Source of the DNA: DATHSN01 sp035464115
GTDB lineage: Bacteria > Actinomycetota > Acidimicrobiia > Acidimicrobiales > SKKL01
Length of the DNA stretch: 15,037 nt
Assembly (NCBI GenBank): GCA_035464115.1
Contig: DATHSN010000213.1
Span: forward strand, 1-15,037
Direction: 5' to 3'
Shown in pieces: positions 10,088-15,037 of this stretch (within the stretch, counting starts at the first letter, position 1; each line of letters starts with the position of its first letter). The notes beneath the pieces are model-generated. The model was not told the DNA's origin and ran no database searches. It was given only the letters and a program-made list of their open reading frames with translations. Made by a program: the position numbers and the translations under genes.

Positions 10088-10138
10088 CGAAGGTGCGCTC
10101 GCGAGCGTCGGCGACCGACGCTCGGGAGAGCACCTTCG
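10088..10138. repeat. REP-like palindrome, copy B
   Basis: This 51-nt palindrome has arms of about 23 nt with two mismatched positions. The core is GAGCGTCG/CGACGCTC (10103-10110, 10116-10123) with loop GCGAC, and the outer arms are AAGGTGCGCTC and GAGAGCACCTT. It is the longer relative of copy A. The core stem keeps pairing although its terminal base pair and loop differ from copy A, which points to selection or shared origin of the structure. It ends 19 nt before the stop codon of the LigD-like gene and would also form in that gene's transcript. Confidence 0.65.
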
Positions 10139-10157
10139 CTCGGTGGCACGGCCCTCG

Positions 10158-11858
10158 TCACGTGAGCGACGGCAGCTCCTGGTGCACCCCGAGGAGGGCC
10201 CGGAACGGGTCGCCCACCTCGGCGATGCGGTCGACGACGGTGCGCACCGTCCACCGATCGGGCCGCAGGTCGGGGTCGTCGAGCTCGTCCCACTCGATCG
10301 GGACCGACACCGGCGCCCCCGCCGACGGCCGAGCGCTGTAGGGCGCCACCAGCGTCTTGTTCGCGGCGTTCTGGGTGTAGTCGAGCCGGGCCCGGCCGCC
10401 GCGGGCGTCGACCCGCCACTCCCAGCTCACCAGCTCGGGGAGGGTGGCGCCGATCGCCCGGCTGATCGTCTCGGCCCACGCCCTCGTCTCCTCGAAGCTG
10501 TAGCGGGGCTCGATCGGCACCCAGATCTGGACGCCTCGCCGGCCCGTGACCTTGGGTCGGCCGACCACCCCGAGGTGGTCGAGCGCGGTGCGGTGGAGCC
10601 GGGCCAGCGCCACCACCTCGTCGAACGTGGTGTCGGTGCCGGGGTCGATGTCGAACAGCGCCCACGTCGGACGGCTCACGTCGTCGACCCGTGCCGTCCA
10701 CGCGTGCAGCTCCACCGCCGCGAAGTTGGCGAGCCACGCCAGCGTGGCCGGGTGGTCCACCACGGCGTGGGTCTTGCGCTTGCCGGCGTCGGGGTTGTCC
10801 CACCGGCTGATCCAGTCGGGGGCGTGCGACGGCAGCGACGTGTGCCAGAACCCCGGCTCGTCGACGCCCGCGGGGAAGCGGTTGGTGTTGACGGGCCGCC
10901 CGGCGAGGTACGGGAGCACCGTCGGCGCCACGAGCGCGTGGTAGCGGACGAGGTCGCGCTTGGTGACCGGGGCGCTGCCGTCGCGACCGGGGAACAGCGC
11001 CTTGTCGAGGTTGGTCAGCTTCAGCTCGCGCCCGACGAACGTCCACCGGCCCCCGGAGCCGAGGGCGTCGAGGGCGGCCAGCTCGTCGTCGGTCGGGCCC
11101 CGCCACTCGGACGGATCCGTGACCGCCTGGCTCGCGAGAGCCTCGTCCCCACTGGAGCTCCGAGACCGCACCCGCGCCTCGTCGGCCGGGGCGTCGCCGT
11201 CGCCGGCCCCGACCCGCACCCGGGCCTCGGCGGCGGGCGTGTCGGACCGCCAGGTCCACTCCGGGTCGGCGGCGACCTCGTCGTTGGTGCGACCGCTCAG
11301 GACCGACCGGGGGTGGTCCTCGGCGTCCCAGCCGCGCACCGCGTGGTCGTCGTCGGCGTGCACGAGCAGCCACTCGTCCTGCCCCGACCCGGACCGCCCC
11401 CGACGCGAGCGCACCAGGGCGAAGCGGCCCGCCAGCTTCTCCCCCGACACCTCGACGTGGAGCTCGCCGGCGTCGATCTCCGCCCGGGCGTCGTCACCCC
11501 GGGTCAGCGACCAGGTCCCGATGTCCCACACGATCACATCGCCCCCGCCGTACTCGCCGGCGGGGATCACGCCCTCGAAGTCGAGGTACTCGATCGGGTG
11601 GTCCTCGACGTGGACGGCCAGGCGCCGCACGCCCGGGTCGAGCGTCGGGCCCTTCGGCACCGCCCAGCTGGCGAGCACACCGTCGACCTCGAAGCGCAGG
11701 TCGTAGTGGCGGCGGCGGGCCCGGTGGCGCTGCACCACGAACCGGGGGGCCGCACCGGCCGTCGGTGCCGAGGAGTCGCCGGCCGGCTCGGGGGTGCGAT
11801 CGAAGTCGCGCTTGGCCCGATAGGTCGACAGGGGCGGTTCGGCACGGCGGCGGGCCAC
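10158..11858 (-). CDS. LigD-like 3'-phosphoesterase/primase-polymerase without ligase domain
   Basis: The 566-residue protein joins two LigD modules used in bacterial non-homologous end joining. The 3'-phosphoesterase domain (about 12-165) starts with STYRAKRDFDRTPEP (11-25) and has QRHRARRRHYDLRFE (43-57) with His45, His51, Asp53 and Arg55, then AVHVEDHP (81-88) with His83. A hydrophilic linker (about 180-270) leads to the primase-polymerase domain, with LTNLDKALFP (281-290), the metal pair Asp403/Asp405 in FDIDPG, TGRRGVQIWVPI (438-449) and the third Asp493 in LDYTQN (491-496). No ATP-dependent ligase domain is present and the stop follows a normal polymerase C-terminus, so this is not a truncation. 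GTG 11858 was chosen because it precedes the phosphoesterase start closely; its Shine-Dalgarno is poor, and ATG 12038 is an unlikely alternative. No Ku gene is in the window. Confidence 0.88.
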   Translation of the reverse strand: MARRRAEPPLSTYRAKRDFDRTPEPAGDSSAPTAGAAPRFVVQRHRARRRHYDLRFEVDGVLASWAVPKGPTLDPGVRRLAVHVEDHPIEYLDFEGVIPAGEYGGGDVIVWDIGTWSLTRGDDARAEIDAGELHVEVSGEKLAGRFALVRSRRGRSGSGQDEWLLVHADDDHAVRGWDAEDHPRSVLSGRTNDEVAADPEWTWRSDTPAAEARVRVGAGDGDAPADEARVRSRSSSGDEALASQAVTDPSEWRGPTDDELAALDALGSGGRWTFVGRELKLTNLDKALFPGRDGSAPVTKRDLVRYHALVAPTVLPYLAGRPVNTNRFPAGVDEPGFWHTSLPSHAPDWISRWDNPDAGKRKTHAVVDHPATLAWLANFAAVELHAWTARVDDVSRPTWALFDIDPGTDTTFDEVVALARLHRTALDHLGVVGRPKVTGRRGVQIWVPIEPRYSFEETRAWAETISRAIGATLPELVSWEWRVDARGGRARLDYTQNAANKTLVAPYSARPSAGAPVSVPIEWDELDDPDLRPDRWTVRTVVDRIAEVGDPFRALLGVHQELPSLT

Positions 11859-12062
11859 ACCCCCGTTGTACCCGTCGGCGCCGGCGCGGACCCTCCGCCC
11901 GGGCGAGGCTCGGCTCGGCGGCCGCTCGAACCGTGACCCGATCTGCGCGCCATGCGCGCCGGATGTGCGTCGGTTCGGTGTCTGCTGACGCGCGTCTGTA
12001 ACGGCACGGTCCCACTCTCCTCGTGTGCCCGGACCCACCGGTCACCCGACGAGGAGACACCC
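11859..12062. other. Divergent intergenic region, LigD-like gene and gene at 12063
   Basis: These 204 bp separate divergent genes and should hold both promoters. The symmetric GCGCGC-CAT-GCGCGC lies at 11945-11959. The right part holds a candidate promoter for the gene at 12063. No other structure was seen. Confidence 0.5.
11974..12002 (+). promoter_or_regulatory. Weak candidate promoter for the gene at 12063
   Basis: TTCGGT (11974-11979) and TGTAAC (11997-12002) are separated by 17 bp. They match the vegetative -35 and -10 consensus only partly. The spacing and position upstream of a well-placed ribosome binding site make it plausible, no more. Confidence 0.25.
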
Positions 12063-12704
12063 ATGCCCTACCTGTTCAACCGCGCCATGAAGCTCGCACC
12101 CGGCAACACCCTCGACTCGATCGCCTGGGCCATCAAGATCACCGAGAAGGTGAACGCCGCGTCGGGGCCCGAGTTCCGCTTGTGGCGGCGCGTGCTCGGG
12201 CCCGCCGCCGGGACGCTGGGGTGGACGGCGGTCGTCAACGACATCGGCGAGCTCACGGCCGTCGAGGAGAAGCTCATGGCTGACGGCAGCTACATCGAGC
12301 TGGTGGAGGAGGGCGCCCGCTTCGGCATCGCCAGCGACGGGTTCGACGACGCCCTCGGCCGGCTCGTGCACGTCGACCCGGACGGGCTCGACACCGCGCA
12401 GTACGCCAACATCACCACGACCGCGCTCGCACCGGGGATGGCGGCGACCGGCGTCGCGCTGGGCGTCGAGCTCGCCCAGCGGATCAAGGCGATCACGGGG
12501 CGTCCCACGTCGTTCGGCACGTCGGTGACCGGCCGCTTCGGCGAGGTCGCCTTCTTCATGCTGAGCGACACCATCGAACAGGTCCAGGCGGCGAGCGAGG
12601 CCCTCGCCGCCGACGCCGACTGGGTGGCCGTGATGGACGAGCGCGCCAGCGCGGCGTTCGTCCCCGAGGCCAGCGTTCGCATGATCACCCGCCGGATCGC
12701 GTAG
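12063..12704 (+). CDS. Conserved-looking protein of unknown function with two similar halves
   Basis: I do not recognise this 213-residue protein. It has no signal peptide, no transmembrane segment and no cysteine, so it is probably cytoplasmic. Two segments, about residues 26-87 and 137-199, align to each other. From residue 50 to 85 the offset is a constant 110, with matches at G50/G160, L71/L181, A73/A183, D74/D184, E83/E193 and A85/A195 and many conservative pairs (W54/F164, Y77/W187, I78/V188). The alternation of strands and helices resembles a duplicated ferredoxin-like (dimeric alpha/beta barrel) unit, but that fold call is inference. The ATG at 12063 is preceded by GAGGAG with 7 nt spacing. 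It appears to be a single-gene unit, since a strong hairpin follows the stop. Confidence 0.8.
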   Translation: MPYLFNRAMKLAPGNTLDSIAWAIKITEKVNAASGPEFRLWRRVLGPAAGTLGWTAVVNDIGELTAVEEKLMADGSYIELVEEGARFGIASDGFDDALGRLVHVDPDGLDTAQYANITTTALAPGMAATGVALGVELAQRIKAITGRPTSFGTSVTGRFGEVAFFMLSDTIEQVQAASEALAADADWVAVMDERASAAFVPEASVRMITRRIA

Positions 12705-12710
12705 CGGCGT

Positions 12711-12753
12711 CCAGCGCCGGGGACACGCCCCTCCACCGTGACCCCGGCGCTGG
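12711..12753 (+). terminator. Strong hairpin terminator after the two-half protein
   Basis: CCAGCGCCGGGG (12711-12722) pairs perfectly with CCCCGGCGCTGG (12742-12753). After one mismatch the stem continues with CACG/CGTG, leaving a 9-nt loop. It begins 7 nt after the stop codon. No T-tract follows, as expected for many high-GC actinobacterial terminators. Confidence 0.65.
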
Positions 12754-12809
12754 TGATGCGCGGGCCGGGCGCGTGACACGCTGGGCGTGGACGCGACCGG
12801 GAGGGTGCG

Positions 12810-13682
12810 ATGACGACGCTGCGGGTGGGACTGGTCGGGGCCGGGCCGTGGGCCCGGTTCGTGCACGCCCCGATGCTCGCCGACCACCCGGGCACCACCC
12901 TCGCCGGGATCTGGGCCCGACGCCCCGAGGCGGCCGACGACCTCGCCGCCGCCCACGGCACCCAGGGCTACGCCCGCATGGAGGAGCTGCTCGACGGGTG
13001 CGATGCCGTGGCCTTCGCCGTGCCCCCCGACGTGCAGGCCGAGCTCGCCGTCGTGGCGGCTCGCGCCGGCAAGGCGCTGCTGCTCGAGAAGCCGATCGCC
13101 CTCGACCTCACCGCGGCCACCCGCCTCGCCGAGGCGGTCGGCGAGGCGGGCGTCGGCAGCCAGGTCCTGCTCACCTGGCGCTACACCGCGGGCGTCCGGG
13201 CGTTCCTCGCCGACCTCGCCGACCGCGAGCCGCTCGGCGGTCGGGCCCAGTTCGTCTCGGCCAGCGCGCTGGGCGGGCCGTTCGCCACCCCGTGGCGGCT
13301 CGAGCACGGGGCGCTGCTCGACCTCGGCCCCCACGTGATCGACCTGCTCGACGCCGCCCTCGGGCCGGTGGTGCGCATCCGGGCCCACGGCGACCCCAAC
13401 CGCTGGCTCGGGTTGCTGCTCGACCACGAGTCGGGCGCGGTCAGCGAGGCGTCGCTGTCGATGCGCTCACCGATCGATCCCGCTCGCGCCACGCTGGAGA
13501 TCCACACCGCCAGCGGGGTCGTCGACCTCGACGCCGCCGCGGTCGCCGGACCGGCCGCGTTCACCACCGTCGTCGACGAGCTGATCGAGACCGCCCGCGG
13601 GGTGCCCCACCCACTCGACGTCCGCCGGGGCCTGCACCTCCAGCAGCTGCTCGACGCCGCCCACCGCGACCTGAGGAGCTGA
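12810..13682 (+). CDS. Gfo/Idh/MocA-family oxidoreductase
   Basis: The 290-residue protein has the family's N-terminal Rossmann fold, with VGLVGAGPWARFVHAPML (6-23) as the nucleotide-binding start, a second strand at AGIWARRPE (32-40) and the hallmark EKP triad (93-95). The C-terminal alpha/beta domain includes HGALLDLGPHVIDLLDAALG (166-185), where His175 sits at the usual position for the catalytic histidine. Family members reduce or oxidise sugars, inositols, biliverdin or dihydrodiols with NAD(P); the substrate here cannot be told. At 290 residues it is shorter than the usual 330-380, with a compact C-terminal domain. GGGAGGG lies about 5 nt before the ATG. The next gene begins 6 nt after its stop, so the two are probably co-transcribed. 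Confidence 0.88.
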   Translation: MTTLRVGLVGAGPWARFVHAPMLADHPGTTLAGIWARRPEAADDLAAAHGTQGYARMEELLDGCDAVAFAVPPDVQAELAVVAARAGKALLLEKPIALDLTAATRLAEAVGEAGVGSQVLLTWRYTAGVRAFLADLADREPLGGRAQFVSASALGGPFATPWRLEHGALLDLGPHVIDLLDAALGPVVRIRAHGDPNRWLGLLLDHESGAVSEASLSMRSPIDPARATLEIHTASGVVDLDAAAVAGPAAFTTVVDELIETARGVPHPLDVRRGLHLQQLLDAAHRDLRS

Positions 13683-13688
13683 GCCACG

Positions 13689-14459
13689 ATGACCCCACCC
13701 GAGCGCGCCGACGCCACCGAGCTGTCCCGCCCGCCCGACGCCCCCGTGCCCGTCGGACCCGACGCCGCCATCCTCGACGTCATGGCCACCATGCGGGCCA
13801 TGCGCCGGCTGCGCCCCGACCCGGGGCCCCGCGAGGTGCTCGTCGAGCTGGTGCGGGCGGCCACGTGGGCGCCGAGCGGGTCCGACGCCCAGCACTACCA
13901 GTTCGTCGTGGTCACCGACCGCGACCAGATGGCCGAGCTGGCGGTGCTGTGGCGCGACGTGGTCGACACCTACCAGACCCTCGCCGGTCGGGTGGTGCCC
14001 GACACCCTCGACGAGCGCCACGCCCGCATGGCCGACGCGCTCCGCTACCAGGCCGCGCACTTCCACGAGACCCCCGCGCTGATCGCGGCGTGCTACCAGC
14101 GCACGGGGATCGCGGCGTCGCAGCTGCTCGACGTGTCGGCCAACGTCGAGCTGGTCCGCGAGCTCGGTCCGACGCGGCTCCGGCACCTGCTCGCCGGGGC
14201 CCGCGCCGGTAGCGGGCTGGCCGAGGCGTCGAGCATCTACCCGGCGGTGCAGAACCTGCTGCTCGCGGCGCGGGCCCACGGCCTCGGCGCCACCCTCACC
14301 GTCTGGCACCTGTTCCGCGAGGCCGACTTCCGCCGGGTGCTCGGCGTGCCCAAGGACCACGGCATCTACGCGCTGGTGCCCGTGGGCTACCCCCGTGGCC
14401 GGTTCGGTCCGGTGCGACGCCGACCCGTCGACGACGTCGTCCACTGGGACCGGTGGTGA
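13689..14459 (+). CDS. Nitroreductase-family FMN-dependent oxidoreductase
   Basis: The 256-residue protein belongs to the flavin-dependent nitroreductase superfamily. FMN-contact motifs are MRAMRRLRPD (35-44), APSGSDAQHYQF (61-72) and the helix start IYPAVQNLLLAARAHGLGA (183-201). The C-terminus has PVGYPRGRFGPVRRRPVDD (231-249) followed by VVHWDRW, which is usual for this subgroup. The first 25 residues are an extra Pro-rich extension; GTG or ATG starts further in are possible. The ATG at 13689 is 6 nt after the Gfo/Idh stop, with AGGAGCTGA as ribosome binding site overlapping the end of that gene. The two form an apparent operon. Members reduce nitro compounds, quinones or enones, or oxidise azolines in RiPP pathways; the substrate here is unknown. 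Confidence 0.88.
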   Translation: MTPPERADATELSRPPDAPVPVGPDAAILDVMATMRAMRRLRPDPGPREVLVELVRAATWAPSGSDAQHYQFVVVTDRDQMAELAVLWRDVVDTYQTLAGRVVPDTLDERHARMADALRYQAAHFHETPALIAACYQRTGIAASQLLDVSANVELVRELGPTRLRHLLAGARAGSGLAEASSIYPAVQNLLLAARAHGLGATLTVWHLFREADFRRVLGVPKDHGIYALVPVGYPRGRFGPVRRRPVDDVVHWDRW

Positions 14460-14555
14460 GCGTCGTCAGGATCGCCAGGTCGTAACCCGGGCGCGATCTC
14501 GCTCGTCCCCCATGGTGACGCCGCTCGACGGCGCCACTCGACGAGGAGGTCGGAC
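14460..14555 (+). other. Leader region of the RiPP-like gene pair
   Basis: This 96-bp gap is the only room for a dedicated promoter of the peptide genes. A small inverted repeat, CGCCG/CGGCG (14519-14533), precedes the ribosome binding site. No convincing -10/-35 pair was found, so read-through from the nitroreductase operon is possible. Confidence 0.4.
14543..14550 (+). promoter_or_regulatory. Very strong ribosome binding site for the 117-residue peptide gene
   Basis: GAGGAGGT lies 5 nt before the ATG at 14556. It is close to the full anti-Shine-Dalgarno complement and the strongest site in the window, which fits a highly translated small protein and fixes the start. Confidence 0.8.
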
Positions 14556-14909
14556 ATGCCAGACGATCAGCTGGGCGAGCTGCGTGCCGCCGTGGAGGGA
14601 CTCGAGGTGGTGGTCCGCTTCCGCGACGACGAGGCGGTCACCCCGGCGCTGCGGGCGGCGTTGGCCGAGCTGGCCGACGCCATGCACGCCGAGCAGCTGG
14701 CCGCCGCCGGAGACCACGCCGAGGTCGCCGGGTTCGGCCTCCAGGTGGGCGCCCTCGGGCTCGAGAGCCGCAACCTGGAGCGAGGATCGACGGGGGTCTG
14801 GGACAGCTGCTGGGGCTACCAGGTCGGGGGCCACTGCTCCTGGTACAGCGGCCGGACCAGCGACACGGGCGGCCCCACGAGCTGCACGATCCACTCCATC
14901 AGCAAGTGA
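14556..14909 (+). CDS. Candidate RiPP-like precursor peptide (leader plus Cys/Ser/Thr-rich tail)
   Basis: The 117-residue protein has two distinct parts. Residues 1-76 are acidic, Leu/Ala-rich and cysteine-free: a predicted strand LEVVVRFR (16-23), a helix with LRAALAELADAMHAE (32-46), then GFGLQVGALGLESRNLERG (59-77). Residues 78-117 change abruptly to a tail rich in Gly, Ser, Thr, Trp and Cys, with WDSCWGYQVGGHCSWYSG (82-99) and TSDTGGPTSCTIHSISK (101-117). It has three cysteines (C85, C94, C110), three tryptophans and more than ten Ser/Thr. This leader-plus-core plan is typical of ribosomally made, modified peptides such as lanthipeptides, but no modifying enzyme is in view. A second gene with a similar N-terminal domain follows 10 nt later. 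It could instead be a small unmodified metal-binding or disulphide-bonded protein. The open frame is certain; the function is inference. Confidence 0.75.
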   Translation: MPDDQLGELRAAVEGLEVVVRFRDDEAVTPALRAALAELADAMHAEQLAAAGDHAEVAGFGLQVGALGLESRNLERGSTGVWDSCWGYQVGGHCSWYSGRTSDTGGPTSCTIHSISK

Positions 14910-14913
14910 GGAA
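14908..14913 (+). promoter_or_regulatory. Ribosome binding site overlapping the upstream stop codon
   Basis: GAGGAA overlaps the TGA (14907-14909) of the first peptide gene and sits 6 nt before the ATG at 14920. This arrangement suggests translational coupling of the two genes. Confidence 0.7.
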
Positions 14914-14919
14914 CCCGAC

Positions 14920-15037
14920 ATGAGCGAGATCGAGATCCACATCGCCACCAGCGCCGAGTTCGAGCCGTCCGAGCGCCTCCGCGCCGCGCTCGACCGGGTC
15001 GTCGCCAGCTACGACGCCGAGATCGGTGCGACCGGCG
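14920..15037 (+). CDS. Second leader-like peptide gene, cut by the window edge
   Basis: Only the first 39 codons are present. Residues 4-34 align without gaps to residues 16-46 of the preceding protein: both start with a beta strand (IEIHI against LEVVV), share the block LRAAL and end in AE. The family resemblance and the coupled ribosome binding site argue for a tandem paralogue that arose by duplication. Whether it also ends in a Cys/Ser/Thr-rich tail cannot be seen. The alternative is a divergent small protein that partners or modifies the first. Confidence 0.7.
   Translation, partial: MSEIEIHIATSAEFEPSERLRAALDRVVASYDAEIGATG

Noticed and set aside
9921..10157. Short open frames across the selO/LigD-like gap with repeated motifs in translation
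   Set aside because: The repeated residues simply translate the palindromic DNA repeats on both strands, and no frame has a good start.
12787..12813. 8-codon mini-ORF (GTG start) whose TGA overlaps the ATG of the Gfo/Idh gene
   Set aside because: The overlap follows simply from a second codon beginning with A, and such short open frames are expected by chance here; there is no sign of a regulatory peptide.
14466..14948. 160-residue minus-strand open frame opposite the peptide gene
   Set aside because: The plus frame has the strong ribosome binding site, a paralogue next to it and a sensible composition; the minus frame is low-complexity Ala/Val/Gly.

Overview
The window is GC-rich (roughly 70% or more by eye). 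It has frequent GTG starts, dense gene packing and long spurious antisense reading frames. This fits a high-GC actinobacterium. The gene content and protein style suggest the Acidimicrobiia (an Iamia-like lineage), but that is inference, because no rRNA or other marker gene is present. I see no transposase, integrase, tRNA, rRNA or CRISPR array.

Layout. Left block, 1-3224: two minus-strand genes, an ArsM-like SAM methyltransferase (2-781) and an MscS-family mechanosensitive channel (918-1757), stand back to back with a plus-strand malic enzyme (1890-3224). A long near-perfect hairpin (3292-3334) precedes a cytoplasmic GH78 alpha-L-rhamnosidase (3363-5714). Next, convergent with it, is a P2A (calcium-type) P-type ATPase on the minus strand (5748-8285). 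Divergent from the ATPase is SelO, the protein AMPylase (8466-9920), which is probably read from a leaderless mRNA.

Centre, 9921-10157: an intergenic stretch between the convergent selO and LigD-like genes holds a terminator-like stem and two related long palindromes spaced exactly 73 bp apart. The LigD-like gene (10158-11858, minus) joins a 3'-phosphoesterase domain to a primase-polymerase domain and has no ligase domain.

Right block, 12063-15037, all plus strand: an unrecognised protein made of two similar halves (12063-12704) ends at a strong hairpin terminator. It is followed by an apparent operon of a Gfo/Idh/MocA oxidoreductase (12810-13682) and a nitroreductase (13689-14459). After a 96-bp gap comes the most unusual part: a 117-residue protein with a leader-like N-terminal domain and a short Cys/Ser/Thr/Gly/Trp-rich tail (14556-14909). 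A second gene (14920 to the window edge) follows it, with a matching leader-like domain and a ribosome binding site that overlaps the first gene's stop codon. This looks like a tandem pair of ribosomally made, possibly modified peptides (RiPP-like precursors). The rest of the system would lie beyond the right edge. Most other genes are ordinary housekeeping or stress functions: carbon metabolism, ion transport, osmotic protection, redox or AMPylation control, and DNA end repair.
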